From Acidobacteria bacterium RIFCSPLOWO2_12_FULL_68_19 (GTDB lineage Bacteria; Acidobacteriota; Vicinamibacteria; Vicinamibacterales; UBA2999): a DNA stretch of 64,000 bases. A program made the position numbers and the translations under genes. The stretch spans positions 18,278 through 82,277 of the forward strand of contig MELF01000013.1 in the NCBI GenBank assembly GCA_001767525.1. The letters are read 5' to 3'. Below, piece after piece: positions 50,472 to 59,671 of this stretch. The first letter of the stretch is position 1, and each line of letters starts with the position of its first letter. The notes below the pieces were generated by a model. The model was not told where the DNA came from. It searched no databases and saw only the letters and a program-made list of their open reading frames with translations.

Positions 50472-51509
50472 TCAGGCGGGGGAGCGCTCCCCGACGCGCT
50501 CCGGGGTGCCCTGTACGGCGGGCGAGGGCCGCAGCCGCGCCACGGCACGCCCCACCTGGAGCGACGCGTAGAAGATCCGCCCGACCTGGAGGCCCCCCTT
50601 CAGCCGGTGCCGTCCGATGGCCTCGAGCCCGGCCGAGGCGATGCAGCCGCAGTCGCTGCACTCGGGGGTGCCGCCGAACTGGCAGGGGGTGATCCGCCGC
50701 TCGAAATCCGACGAGACGCACTCGGTCGTCTGGGCGAACACGCAATCCTGCGGCGACTGCGGCGGCTTCGCGTACACGCTGAGCATCCCGTCGAGCATCT
50801 GCAGCTTCGAGAACCCGGGCCGGAGCCGCCGAAGATCGGCGATCACCCGGGCGCGATCCTCCGCGGTCAGCCGCTCGGTCGAGAGTTCGCCTCGCTGCGG
50901 CGTGTAGAGGCTGACCCAGATGAGGCGCGTGTGCGGATTGGCCTGCCACAGCCGCAGGAACTCCTCGAGGTAGCCCTCCCGCCGCGCCTGCTGCCGCGTC
51001 ACGGTGCAGTGCACGGTGATCTGGTGTCCGGCGATGTGCTTGAGAATCCGGTCGTAGGTGGCGGGCGTGCGGCGCGCGTCGTGCTCGGGCGGCAGGCCGT
51101 CGATCGACACGACGACCTGGAGGCGCCGCAGGGACGCCCATTCGACCGGAATCGGCCGCACGGCGCTCGTGACGAGCTGGGTGTGGATGCCCCGGTCGGC
51201 CAGCCGTGGCAGGATGACCCCGAGCTCGCGGTAGCGTACGAGCGGCTCGCCGCCGATGATCGAGACGTGCAGCGGCCGGTGGCGGTCGATGAGCGCCATG
51301 AAGCGGGTCACCAGCTCGTCGCCGCGATAGTCGGCGAGCCCGCGGAGCGTTACGCCGCCGCCGAGGTGATCGTCGCCGTACGCGTAGCAGCCGGGGCACC
51401 GCAGCGGGCACTCCTTGGTGAGTTCGACGGAGAGGTTGGGACGATAGCCCGCAAGAATCTTCCCCCAAGCATGAATCACGTCTCGCGCCAGCAGACCCCG
51501 GTCGCTCAT
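50472..51509 (-). CDS. Radical SAM protein with auxiliary cysteine cluster
   Basis: A 345-residue radical SAM enzyme. The CxxxCxxC cluster is in ELTKECPLRCPGCYAYGDD (residues about 34-41), then SIIGGEPLVRY. The C-terminal part is cysteine-rich (CVFAQTTECVSSDF, TPCQFGGTPECSDCGC), likely holding a second cluster as in SPASM-like enzymes. ATG at 51509 is chosen; a longer frame upstream overlaps the divergent SET gene. It ends close to the hydrogenase-like operon, convergent. The substrate is unknown. Confidence 0.82.
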   Translation of the reverse strand: MSDRGLLARDVIHAWGKILAGYRPNLSVELTKECPLRCPGCYAYGDDHLGGGVTLRGLADYRGDELVTRFMALIDRHRPLHVSIIGGEPLVRYRELGVILPRLADRGIHTQLVTSAVRPIPVEWASLRRLQVVVSIDGLPPEHDARRTPATYDRILKHIAGHQITVHCTVTRQQARREGYLEEFLRLWQANPHTRLIWVSLYTPQRGELSTERLTAEDRARVIADLRRLRPGFSKLQMLDGMLSVYAKPPQSPQDCVFAQTTECVSSDFERRITPCQFGGTPECSDCGCIASAGLEAIGRHRLKGGLQVGRIFYASLQVGRAVARLRPSPAVQGTPERVGERSPA

Positions 51510-51563
51510 GGTGGCGACCATTATGGGGCAGATTGCCCTCGATTTGCTATGCTGTGGTCCGGA

Positions 51564-51980
51564 ATGGACGGGCCGCCTCGGCCGCCGCGGATCGCCCGGC
51601 GGCGCTCGACGCTGCACGGCTGGGGGGTGTTCGCCCTCGAGCCGATCAACAAGAACACGCGCATCATCGATTACGCCGGTGAGTTGATCACGTACGGGGA
51701 AAGCCTCGCGCGGGAGACGCGGTATCTCGAACGGGGCCAGATCTGGTGCTTCACCGTCAATCGCCGCTGGGTGCGCGACGCCCGCGTCGGCGGCAACCTC
51801 GCCCGCTTCATCAATCATGCGTGCAAGCCGAACTGCTACACCCAGATTGTCGAGACGACGATCTGGATTCGCGCGGCGCGCAACATCAGGGCGGGCGAGG
51901 AGCTGACCTACGACTACCACACCGACGGCGAGCACGTGATGCCGTGCCGGTGCCGGCCGGGGTGTGCCCGGGCGCTGTGA
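51564..51980 (+). CDS. SET-domain methyltransferase (compact bacterial)
   Basis: A 138-residue protein that is almost only a SET domain: STLHGWGVFALEPINKNTRIIDYAGELI, the SAM/catalytic knot GNLARFINHACKPNCYTQ (about 78-94), GEELTYDY (111-118) and a post-SET C-R-C-x3-C (128, 130, 134), which pairs with the Cys of NHACKPNC to bind zinc. SET proteins methylate lysines; bacterial ones of this size may target ribosomal or other proteins. Its stop overlaps the next ATG (TGATG). It is divergent from the radical SAM gene by 55 nt. Confidence 0.85.
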   Translation: MDGPPRPPRIARRRSTLHGWGVFALEPINKNTRIIDYAGELITYGESLARETRYLERGQIWCFTVNRRWVRDARVGGNLARFINHACKPNCYTQIVETTIWIRAARNIRAGEELTYDYHTDGEHVMPCRCRPGCARAL

Positions 51981-53485
51981 TGCGCTCCGCGAGAGCCGCG
52001 ACCGCCGTGTTCGTCGTGACCGTCGTCGTCTTCGCGCTCTGGAGCAGCCGGAGCGACGCGCAGGCGGAGATCACCGACGTTCGGCTCGAAGCCGCCAGCG
52101 CCGGACGGGTGGTGCGGCTCGGACCGGCGAGCGGCCGGGGCCGCATCGAGGCGCTGCCGATCGAAGTCTACGTGGCGCGCGTGCTCGCGGGCGAGAGCGA
52201 GCCGCGCGCGCCGGAGGCGGCGCAGCAGGCGCTGGCGATCGCCATCCGGACCTTCGCGCTCGCCAATGCCGGCCGTCACGCCCGCGACGGCTTCGACCTC
52301 TGTGACGGCACGCACTGCCAGGTGCCGCGGCCGGCGACCTCGGCGACGCGGCGCGCGGCGCTCGCCACCGCGGGGCAGCTCCTCGTCTACAACGGTGCGC
52401 CGGCGGAACTGTTCTATTCCGCCTCGTGCGGCGGCTATTCCGAGAGCGCGGCGCAGCTCTGGCCGGGGGTGGACTACCCGTACCTGCCGGCGGCGCCGGA
52501 CGAGGTGCACGCAGACGAGGCGCCGTGGATGCTGGATCTCACGCTTCCGCAGGTGGAGCGGGCGCTCGAGCGCGTCGGCTTTGACGGCCGGCTCCGCGAC
52601 GTGCGGGTCGAGGCGCGGACCTCCTCCGGTCGCGCCGCTAGGCTGCAGCTGCCGGGCCTCGTGCCCGACATGATTGCCGGCGACCAGTTCCGGGCGGCAA
52701 TCGGCGCGACGACGCTTCGCAGTACCGCGTTTGCGGTGAGTCGCCGCGGCGGCACGCTGCGTTTCACCGGGCGCGGCTTCGGCCACGGGGTCGGCATGTG
52801 CGTGATTGGCGCCGGCCGTCGCGCGCGGCGCGGCGAAGGCGCCGAGGCGATCCTCGCGCGGTACTATCCGGGGCTGGCGCTCTCGCGCCTCGACGGCGCC
52901 GCGGCGCCACCCGTGGTCGCGCTCGCCGGTTCGCCGGTCGAGCCGCCCGCGGCGCGGGCGCGTGGAGCGATTTCCGTCCTGGTGCCGTCTTCCTCGTCGG
53001 TCGGCGCCCCCGAAGTGCAGCGGCTGACGACGCTCGCGCACCAGACGCTCGGCAAGGCGCTTGGCGTGTCGGTCGCGCCGATCACGGTTCGGGTCCACGA
53101 GTCGGTCGAGAGTTTTCGTCAGGCGACCGGCCGTCCGTGGTGGGTGAGCAGCGTGTCGGACGGCACGTCGATCGATCTGATGCCCCCGGCGCTGCTGGCA
53201 CAGCGCGACGGGCTGGAGGTGGCGCTGCGCGTGGCCGTCGCCGATCTGCTCGTCGCGCCCGCGCTGGAGGGAAAGCCGTTGTGGGTGCGCGCCGGTGCGG
53301 CGCGCTATTTCGCCCACGGCGGCCCCCCGGCGCCCGCCGAAGCGGCCTCGGCGCTCAGGTGCCCGGTCGACGCGGAACTGACGCTGGCCGTCTCGGCCGC
53401 GGCGCAGCGCGAGGCGGAAGCGCGCGCCGAGACGTGCTTCGCCCGCGCGTTCGTCCGCACCCGCGACTGGCGGACGGTGCGGTAA
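51980..53485 (+). CDS. SpoIID/LytB-domain exported protein
   Basis: A 501-residue protein with an N-terminal signal or anchor ([24 protein letters not shown]). The SpoIID domain (about 40-310) has [48 protein letters not shown] and the catalytic-end [16 protein letters not shown]. SpoIID proteins cut stem-less peptidoglycan glycans. The C-terminal region (about 330-501) has a possible peptidase-MA-like part ([16 protein letters not shown]). It is coupled to the SET gene. Acidobacterial SpoIID homologues are not tied to sporulation. Confidence 0.83.
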   Translation: MRSARAATAVFVVTVVVFALWSSRSDAQAEITDVRLEAASAGRVVRLGPASGRGRIEALPIEVYVARVLAGESEPRAPEAAQQALAIAIRTFALANAGRHARDGFDLCDGTHCQVPRPATSATRRAALATAGQLLVYNGAPAELFYSASCGGYSESAAQLWPGVDYPYLPAAPDEVHADEAPWMLDLTLPQVERALERVGFDGRLRDVRVEARTSSGRAARLQLPGLVPDMIAGDQFRAAIGATTLRSTAFAVSRRGGTLRFTGRGFGHGVGMCVIGAGRRARRGEGAEAILARYYPGLALSRLDGAAAPPVVALAGSPVEPPAARARGAISVLVPSSSSVGAPEVQRLTTLAHQTLGKALGVSVAPITVRVHESVESFRQATGRPWWVSSVSDGTSIDLMPPALLAQRDGLEVALRVAVADLLVAPALEGKPLWVRAGAARYFAHGGPPAPAEAASALRCPVDAELTLAVSAAAQREAEARAETCFARAFVRTRDWRTVR

Positions 53486-53556
53486 TTCCCGGAACACGCC
53501 GGGGCGCCGCCGGGGCGGAGCGGGTCGGAACCCTCCAGACTTGCCCGACCCGGGCC

Positions 53557-53562
53557 TATAAT
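53557..53562 (+). promoter_or_regulatory. msrP -10 box (leaderless promoter candidate)
   Basis: A perfect TATAAT ends 6 nt before the msrP ATG, so transcription would begin at or next to the start codon. A weak -35 (TCCAGA, 53534-53539) is 17 nt upstream. No Shine-Dalgarno precedes the ATG. Confidence 0.6.
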
Positions 53563-53568
53563 TGCCCC

Positions 53569-54528
53569 ATGGTGATTCGCAAGGCGCCGGATATTCGGTA
53601 CTCCGAGGTGACGCCGAAGGCGCTGTACGTGCGCCGCCGGGAGTTCATTCAGGCGGCGGCCGTGGCGGCGGCGGGAGCGGCTGCCGCGCTCTCGCCGGTC
53701 GGGGGCGGGCGCGTGCACGCGCAGGGCGGGGGCGTGAAGCTGCCCAACCTGCGGAAGAGCCAGTTCAGCACGACCGAGAAGCTGAATTCCTACGAGGACG
53801 TCACCGGCTACAACAACTTCTACGAGTTCGGCACCGACAAGGACGACCCGAAGCGGAACGCCAACCGCCTCGTCCCCCGGCCGTGGACGATTCGCGTCGA
53901 GGGGCTGGTGAAGACGCCGGCGACCTACGACATCGATTCCCTCGTCAAGCCGTACGCCCTCGAGGAGCGGATCTATCGACTCCGCTGCGTGGAAGCGTGG
54001 TCGATGGTGATCCCGTGGATCGGGTTCCCGCTGGCGGACCTCGTCAAGCGGCTCGAGCCGCTGCCGAGCGCGCGGTTCATCGAGTTTACGACGCTCGCCG
54101 ATCTCAAGCAGATGCCGGGCATCCGCGTGCCGGTGCTCGACTGGCCCTACGTCGAGGGGCTCCGCCTGGACGAGGCGATGCACCCGCTGGCGATCCTCGC
54201 CGTGGGGCTGTACGGCGAGGTGCTGCCGAACCAGAACGGCGCGCCGATCCGGCTGGTGGTGCCGTGGAAGTACGGGTTCAAGGGGATCAAGTCGATCGTC
54301 CGCATCCGCTTCACCGATACGCAGCCACGCACGTCGTGGCCGGTGGCCAACGCTCGCGAATACGGCTTCTACTCGAACGTGAACCCGACGGTCGACCATC
54401 CGCGCTGGAGCCAGGCCACCGAGCGCCGTCTCGGCGAGTTCTTCCGCCGCAAGACGCTGATGTTCAACGGCTACGGCGACCAGGTGGCGCAGCTCTACGC
54501 CGGCATGGATCTGCGCCGCAACTATTGA
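53569..54528 (+). CDS. msrP: Protein-methionine-sulfoxide reductase catalytic subunit MsrP
   Basis: A 319-residue molybdoenzyme. A Tat signal, [16 protein letters not shown] (21-36), fits export of the folded cofactor protein. The Mo-binding Cys140 lies in [15 protein letters not shown], and [20 protein letters not shown] and [12 protein letters not shown] match MsrP (YedY). It repairs oxidised methionines in periplasmic proteins. The msrQ gene overlaps its stop. Confidence 0.95.
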   Translation: MVIRKAPDIRYSEVTPKALYVRRREFIQAAAVAAAGAAAALSPVGGGRVHAQGGGVKLPNLRKSQFSTTEKLNSYEDVTGYNNFYEFGTDKDDPKRNANRLVPRPWTIRVEGLVKTPATYDIDSLVKPYALEERIYRLRCVEAWSMVIPWIGFPLADLVKRLEPLPSARFIEFTTLADLKQMPGIRVPVLDWPYVEGLRLDEAMHPLAILAVGLYGEVLPNQNGAPIRLVVPWKYGFKGIKSIVRIRFTDTQPRTSWPVANAREYGFYSNVNPTVDHPRWSQATERRLGEFFRRKTLMFNGYGDQVAQLYAGMDLRRNY

Positions 54529-55121
54529 CCCGGTTCGGCCTGTTCCGGTGGAGCGTGCTGGCGGCGGCGCTCACGCCCGCCGCCTCGCTCGTCTACTGGA
54601 CGTTCACCGGCGACCTCACGGCCAACCCGGTCGACTTCATCACCGATACGACCGGTACGACGGCGCTGTCGCTGCTCGTCTTCACGCTCACGGTGACGCC
54701 GCTCAGGCGCGTCACCTCGCGCAACGAGCTGATCCGCCTCAGGCGCATGCTCGGTCTGCTCGCGTTCTTCTACGCCTGTCTCCACATGTTGACCTGGATC
54801 GTGCTCGACTGGTTCTTCGACGTGGCGAGCATGGCGGCGGACGTGACCGAGCGCCCGTACATCATGATGGGCATGGCGACCTTCCTGCTGCTCGTGCCGC
54901 TGGCGGCGACGTCGACAACGGCGATGATTCGCCGCCTCGGCAGGCGCTGGCAGCCGCTGCACCGGCTGGTGTATGTCGCCGCCGCCACGGCGGTGATCCA
55001 CTTCTGGTGGGTCGTGAAGGCGGATTTCCGCCAGCCGCGCCTCTGGGCGGTTGCTCTCTGCGTGCTGTTCGGCTTCCGCGTCTGGTGGGTGCTGCAGGCG
55101 CACGCGCCCGCCCGGGCGTGA
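54525..55121 (+). CDS. msrQ: MsrQ haem-binding membrane subunit
   Basis: A 198-residue six-helix b-type haem protein of the YedZ/ferric-reductase-like family: [40 protein letters not shown] and [23 protein letters not shown] hold the haem histidines. It supplies electrons to MsrP from the membrane. The start is TTG at 54525, overlapping the msrP stop (TTGA). No ATG or GTG fits better. Confidence 0.9.
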   Translation: MTRFGLFRWSVLAAALTPAASLVYWTFTGDLTANPVDFITDTTGTTALSLLVFTLTVTPLRRVTSRNELIRLRRMLGLLAFFYACLHMLTWIVLDWFFDVASMAADVTERPYIMMGMATFLLLVPLAATSTTAMIRRLGRRWQPLHRLVYVAAATAVIHFWWVVKADFRQPRLWAVALCVLFGFRVWWVLQAHAPARA

Positions 55122-55217
55122 CGGTGGCGCCGTGCGGCCCGCAGGCGATCCCGGTCGGGCCGCCTCGGCAGCCCGGCGAGGAGAACCCGCCGGCCGTCAT
55201 CGGGCGCCGGCGGGGGA

Positions 55218-55574
55218 TCAGACCGGGGATTCGGATCCGAAGGCGGCGAGCGCTGCGGCCTCGCTGTCGTAGGTGTCGAAGACCGTGAGCAGTTTCGTGA
55301 CCACGAGCAGATCGCGCAGGCGCGTGGTGACGTTCAGCAGCTTCAGCGATCCGCCGCGGTTCTTCGTGGTGGCGTAGGCGTGGATCAACTCGCCGAGACC
55401 CGAGCTGTCCACGTAGGACACGCCGCTCAGATCGACGAGCAGGCTCGTGTGCCCCTGCTGAATGAGGCTGTGCACCTTGTCCTTCAGGAGGACGTCGCCG
55501 CCCTTGTTCAGCGTGATGTCGCCGATGACCTTGACGACGACGACGTTGCCGACGATGCGTTGCTCGAGCTGCAT
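55218..55574 (-). CDS. STAS-domain anti-sigma-factor antagonist
   Basis: A 118-residue STAS protein. The phosphorylatable serine region reads LVDLSGVSYVDSSGLGELIHAY, and the fold begins EQRIVGNVVVVKVIGDITL. Such antagonists are dephosphorylated by PP2C phosphatases and then release a sigma factor. It follows the FHA-GAF-PP2C gene by 31 nt on the same strand. ATG at 55574 is preferred to the longer start; GGAGG lies 11 nt upstream, which is a little far. Confidence 0.85.
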   Translation of the reverse strand: MQLEQRIVGNVVVVKVIGDITLNKGGDVLLKDKVHSLIQQGHTSLLVDLSGVSYVDSSGLGELIHAYATTKNRGGSLKLLNVTTRLRDLLVVTKLLTVFDTYDSEAAALAAFGSESPV

Positions 55575-55605
55575 GAACCCAGTGACCTCCGGGGGGGATC
55601 TTACC

Positions 55606-57219
55606 TCAACCGTCGTAGCGGACGACAACCATCGTCACGTCGTCGTTTGGCGTGGCGCGGCCGCAGAACCGCCGCACGTCGGCGAGCAGTCCCAGGAGCA
55701 GGTCCTGCGGCGCCTCGCCGCGGTGCGCGTTGACGGAGGCGAGGAGCCGCTGGTCGGTGAATTCCTCGTCCGCCTCGTTGAGCGCCTCGCTGACGCCGTC
55801 GCTGAAGGCGACGACGACGTCGCCCGGCGACAGCCTGAGCGCTTCTTCCTCGAACGCGGCGTGCTCGAAGAGCCCGAGCACCAGGCCGCCCGTCTCCAGC
55901 CGCCGGATCGTGTCGCGGCCGACGAGCACCGGCGGGTTGTGTCCGGCGTTGCAGTACGTGAGGGTGCCGTCGGCGGCGAGCATGCCGTAGAACGCGGTGA
56001 GGAAGCGCGCCTCGATGCCGCGCCGAAAGACGTTCTGATTGAGGCGCGAGGTGAGAGCGGCGGGGCTCGTCTGGTACGCCGCTTCCGCACCGAACATGCC
56101 GAGCACGGCCGCCGCCAGCAGCGCCGCCGGCGCTCCCTTGCCGGCCACGTCGCCGAGGATGAAGCCGAACTGGCCGGTGGACAGATCGACGTAGTCGAAG
56201 AAGTCGCCGCCCACCGAGCGGCAGGGCACCGACGTCCCGGCGGTCGAGAAGAAGCGGCCGCTGCGGTTCGACGCCGGCAGCAGCGACTGCTGAATCGCCG
56301 CCGCGACCTTCAGCTCCTGGTCGAGCTTGGCGCGCTCGAGCGCCTCTCGATAGAGACGCGCGTTCTCGATGGCGACGGCGGCCTCGGAGCTGAGCGTTTC
56401 GAGCGCGGCGCGGGAGGAGTGCGACCGGAGCGCGGCCCGCTCGCGGCTGTCGAGGTACAGCACGCCGATGATCTTGTCGTCTCCGTGCTCCTCCCCCCGT
56501 TCGACGTACCGCACCAGGCGCAGCGGCGCGCAGAGGACGTGCCGGATGCCGAGCGCGACCGTGCCGGTGTGGAGCGCCGCCATCCCCGCGTCCATCAGGT
56601 CCTCGACGATGCGCACTGTGCCGGTGGCGAAGACGTCCTCCGGGATCTTGCGGCTGGTCTCGAACGTGCGGCCGGAGAGCGTGACGCGCCCCGCCGCGCG
56701 GCCGAGCTTGAACTCGAGCTGCCGGTCCTCGGTGGCGAGCATGATGAAGCCGCGATCGGCGCCGGTGACCTCGATGGCCGAGTCGAGCACCAGCGCCAGC
56801 ACGTCGTCGAGCACGCGCCCGGAGCCGAGCGCCCGCAGCCCTTCGAGCAGCGTCGCCATGTGGCGGAGCTCGGTGGCGGCCGAGAGCGCGCTCCGCTCGC
56901 GCGAGGTCTCCTCGGCGCCGACGAGAAAGACGATATCGATGTCGCCCGAGTCGCCGAGACGGATGCGGTCCCCGTGCGCCAGCACGTGCTCCTTCGTCCG
57001 GGCGCCGTTGACGAAGGTGCCGAACTTCGAGTCGCAGTCGCGGAGGCGGCACGTGTCGTCCTCTGTGACGATCTCGGCGTGCTGGCGGGAGACGCCGACC
57101 CCGGATACCCGGACGTCGCTCTCGCTGCGCCGGCCCAGCGTCATGAGCGGCTTGTCGACCGGAATCTGCCGCCGGCCGCTGGCGTCGGTCACGACGAGGC
57201 GGGGAGCTGCCCGGCTCAT
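55606..57219 (-). CDS. FHA-GAF-PP2C (SpoIIE/RsbU-type) phosphatase
   Basis: A 537-residue protein with three domains. FHA (about 22-100) has LGRRSESDVRVSGVGVSRQHAEI and DSKFGTFVNG. GAF (about 120-290) follows. A SpoIIE-type PP2C domain (about 315-537) shows CRSVGGDFFDYVDL, FILGDVAGKGAPAALLAA, the aspartate-bearing VVAFSDGVSEALNE and PNDDVTMVVVRY. It should dephosphorylate the adjacent STAS antagonist in response to a phosphopeptide or ligand. No anti-sigma kinase gene lies next to it. Its start overlaps the SnoaL-like gene by 4 nt. Confidence 0.9.
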   Translation of the reverse strand: MSRAAPRLVVTDASGRRQIPVDKPLMTLGRRSESDVRVSGVGVSRQHAEIVTEDDTCRLRDCDSKFGTFVNGARTKEHVLAHGDRIRLGDSGDIDIVFLVGAEETSRERSALSAATELRHMATLLEGLRALGSGRVLDDVLALVLDSAIEVTGADRGFIMLATEDRQLEFKLGRAAGRVTLSGRTFETSRKIPEDVFATGTVRIVEDLMDAGMAALHTGTVALGIRHVLCAPLRLVRYVERGEEHGDDKIIGVLYLDSRERAALRSHSSRAALETLSSEAAVAIENARLYREALERAKLDQELKVAAAIQQSLLPASNRSGRFFSTAGTSVPCRSVGGDFFDYVDLSTGQFGFILGDVAGKGAPAALLAAAVLGMFGAEAAYQTSPAALTSRLNQNVFRRGIEARFLTAFYGMLAADGTLTYCNAGHNPPVLVGRDTIRRLETGGLVLGLFEHAAFEEEALRLSPGDVVVAFSDGVSEALNEADEEFTDQRLLASVNAHRGEAPQDLLLGLLADVRRFCGRATPNDDVTMVVVRYDG

Positions 57220-57638
57220 GCCGGCTTGGCCTTCAGCACGCCGATCTGGAGGAGCAGACCGGTGAAATCGTAGATGTGGCGCGCGTGCGAAATGGAGCCG
57301 TCCTCGAACGTGTAGAACTGGACGATGGCCACCCGGAACGGCTTGTGGGAGGGTGGGAGCCCCAGGAATCCGCCGCTGTCGGTGCCCGTGACCGTCGAGA
57401 CGAGGACGGCCCGGTCGCCGTCGATGACTACGTGATCGGTCGTCAGCGCCATGTCGGGGAATGCCGAGAACCAGGCACGGTAGACCTCGCCAGTCGCAGC
57501 GCGACCCTTGACGGTGCCGGCCGTCAGGCTCTCGAGGACACAGTCCTCGGCGTGCAGCCTCACCAGCGCCTCGACGTCGCGCCGGGCGATCGCCGCCTGC
57601 CGCTCGTCGAGCAACGCGAGGATCTCCGCGCGCGTCAT
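57216..57638 (-). CDS. SnoaL/NTF2-like protein
   Basis: A 140-residue small alpha+beta barrel protein: LLDERQAAIARRDVEALVRLHAEDCVLES, then YRAWFSAFPDMALTTDHVVIDGD, typical of the SnoaL-like ester cyclase/limonene-epoxide-hydrolase-like fold. It overlaps the phosphatase gene by 4 nt, so it is co-translated with it, possibly as a ligand-binding or sensing partner. The function is unassigned. Confidence 0.75.
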   Translation of the reverse strand: MTRAEILALLDERQAAIARRDVEALVRLHAEDCVLESLTAGTVKGRAATGEVYRAWFSAFPDMALTTDHVVIDGDRAVLVSTVTGTDSGGFLGLPPSHKPFRVAIVQFYTFEDGSISHARHIYDFTGLLLQIGVLKAKPA

Positions 57639-57692
57639 CGGGCGTCTCCAGGGAGTGAGGGTCGAGGCGGGATTATAGACCCGACGCGTCTG

Positions 57693-58094
57693 TCAGTGCG
57701 GGCGCTCGGCGGATTCGCGCGCGATCGATCGCACCGGAGAAGTGACGATGCGCTGGCCACGTGCCCAGAGCTCCATGCAGAGTCCGATGCCGATCCATCC
57801 CATCTTGAGCAGGCTGCCGCCGAGACTGGAGCCTTCCAGCCGTGCGCCGGTCGCCTCGGGGAAGAACCGGCCGCCCTGCACGAACACGGCGGTCTGCTGC
57901 GAGATGACGATTCGGTAATGGGAGTTGCACGTCCGCACGTGCAGCGTCGTCAGCGGATCGAGGTCGCGCAGGCTGATGCCGTCGGCTCCCGAGGAGGCGG
58001 CGACAAAGCCGTCCATCGTGGCCGCGCGCGGAACGAGCACGGTCCTCGCGGCGGCGTCGGTCGCGGCGTGGATTCCGGTGGAGGAGTTCGTCAC
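57693..58094 (-). CDS. Conserved hypothetical protein
   Basis: About 133 residues (GTG start at 58094; an internal ATG at 58016 is an alternative). The conserved part reads DPLTTLHVRTCNSHYRIVIS then QGGRFFPEATGARLEGSSLG and WIGIGLCMELWARGQRIVTSPV. The strand-rich pattern suggests a small beta-barrel. I do not recognise a named domain. Similar short proteins occur in acidobacterial genomes to my knowledge. Confidence 0.6.
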   Translation of the reverse strand: MTNSSTGIHAATDAAARTVLVPRAATMDGFVAASSGADGISLRDLDPLTTLHVRTCNSHYRIVISQQTAVFVQGGRFFPEATGARLEGSSLGGSLLKMGWIGIGLCMELWARGQRIVTSPVRSIARESAERPH

Positions 58095-58178
58095 GGCGTC
58101 GAGGGAGGGGACGCAAGGATTCTGCCACGAATCGAGGGCCGGAGGAAGCCTCCGGCCACCGTGGCGGCGGCAAGGACG

Positions 58179-58607
58179 CTATCGTCTTTCCGCGGGACCG
58201 CGCGCCTCGCCGGGTGCGCCGGTGCCCGCGGACCCGAGGAACAACCGTCGTCCGTCGGCGAACGTCACGTCCCGTCCGTTCGCCTTCCGCGACCCGTCCT
58301 TCGCCTGGAAGCCCTCGATCACGATGTCGGCGCCGGTCGGCAGCGAATCCCGCGTGACGCCGCGCCGGAAGAGCGCGTTGGGCGGCCCCCCCTCGATTGC
58401 CCACGCTTCGACGCGCCCGTTGGGCTGCCTGACCTCGATGTGAATCCAGGTGTGCGGATTGATCCACTCCATCTTCACCACCGTGCCACGGAGCTTGATC
58501 GGCTTGGTGGCGTCGAATTCCGCGGCGAAGGAATGGTGCCCTCGGGCGGGCGCGGCGGCCGCGACCAGGCCGAGCGCGGCGCAGAGGGCGATGAGAGTCG
58601 TGCGCAT
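58179..58607 (-). CDS. DUF6152-family secreted protein
   Basis: A 142-residue protein with a signal peptide (TTLIALCAALGLVAAAAPARG) followed by HHSFAAEFDATKPIKLRGTVV and WINPHTWIHIEV, the markers of DUF6152. The HH pair and PHTW suggest metal binding. GAGG lies 6 nt before the ATG. It is encoded 8 nt after the next upstream lipoprotein gene and is likely co-transcribed with it. The function is unknown. Confidence 0.8.
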   Translation of the reverse strand: MRTTLIALCAALGLVAAAAPARGHHSFAAEFDATKPIKLRGTVVKMEWINPHTWIHIEVRQPNGRVEAWAIEGGPPNALFRRGVTRDSLPTGADIVIEGFQAKDGSRKANGRDVTFADGRRLFLGSAGTGAPGEARGPAERR

Positions 58608-58615
58608 GGGAAGCC

Positions 58616-59659
58616 TCACCTCGATGACGTACGTGAGCGTGCCTGCGCGCGGGCGCCGCTGAGCAGATTCGGCAGCGCGTAGTTTCCCTCGTGGCAGGCG
58701 TATTCGTAGATCTGCGTCTCCTCCGGCAGCTTCGTGATCGGAACGACCGCCGTCCAGGGCCGGGCGAACGTGGCCGGATCCTCGACGGTGATCCGGTACT
58801 CGATGGTGTCCGGACTGACGCGCGTGAAGCGCTCCACCAGCTCGAGCGTCTCGGAGGCGCGCGTCCAGATGTTCGCCCATTCGTAGTTGGTCCGGTCGAG
58901 GAAGTTCGTCGTCTCGACGACGAGCGTGTCGGCTTCCCATCGGCCCACGGCATCCCCGAACCACTGCCGGACGGCGCCGTGCGGCCGCCCGTCGACCGGG
59001 ATGATCCGTCGATCGCGATATTCCTCGTGCAGGATCGTCACGTAGCCGGGGCTCTGCACGATCATGTTGTGCCCGCCGTTCGGCCCCTGCCACAGCAGCG
59101 CGGTCACGCCGTCGGTCAGACAGCGTTCGCCGGTGTCCGGATCCAGGTACGACTCGTAGGGGCCGACGCCGTAGCGGGCCTGCGCGCGCGCCTCCGCCTT
59201 CAGCGCCTCGGCCGTGTAGGGGAGGCGTCCATCGCGGGGGTCGACAATGAGCGACGTCCGGTTCGAGACCTGGCGCGGGCGGCCGTGGTCCTGCCAGAAG
59301 CTGTTGTACTCGTTGCCGCGGATCGGAGACTCGGCGATCGAGCGGCGCCCGACGGCCGCGCCTTCGAGGCCGGCGAGCCGGTTGGCGGCCTGCTCCTTTT
59401 CGATGCGGTCGCGCTCGGCGATTTCTTCCGGCGTCAGGAGCTCGCGCCCCTCGAATTCCTTCGGGCGCTCGAGGGCGACCGCGCCTTCGTACCGCCAGAC
59501 ACCCTGCAGGTCGGGGTCGCCCCAGGGCGTGCGCGGCGGCGTCCAGGCGCCACCCGTCCCGCCTGCGGGGGGAGTGGACGAGGCGCCGCAGCCCGACGCG
59601 AGCGCGCCGAGGATGCCGATGAGGGTCAGTGCGCGTCCGACGGTCGCCCGGTGGCGCAT
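58616..59659 (-). CDS. Secreted lipoprotein of the 'WGDPDLQGVW' family
   Basis: A 347-residue protein with a lipobox, GALASGC (Cys24). The mature start PRTPWGDPDLQGVWRYEGAV is repeated in many acidobacterial secreted proteins. GRWEADTLVVETTNFLD and FTRPW-like FARPWTAVVPI motifs match the gene encoded upstream (59672-60592), so the two are paralogues. The role is unknown. They sit with the DUF6152 gene in one run. Confidence 0.75.
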   Translation of the reverse strand: MRHRATVGRALTLIGILGALASGCGASSTPPAGGTGGAWTPPRTPWGDPDLQGVWRYEGAVALERPKEFEGRELLTPEEIAERDRIEKEQAANRLAGLEGAAVGRRSIAESPIRGNEYNSFWQDHGRPRQVSNRTSLIVDPRDGRLPYTAEALKAEARAQARYGVGPYESYLDPDTGERCLTDGVTALLWQGPNGGHNMIVQSPGYVTILHEEYRDRRIIPVDGRPHGAVRQWFGDAVGRWEADTLVVETTNFLDRTNYEWANIWTRASETLELVERFTRVSPDTIEYRITVEDPATFARPWTAVVPITKLPEETQIYEYACHEGNYALPNLLSGARAQARSRTSSR

Positions 59660-59671
59660 GGCGCAGCTCCG

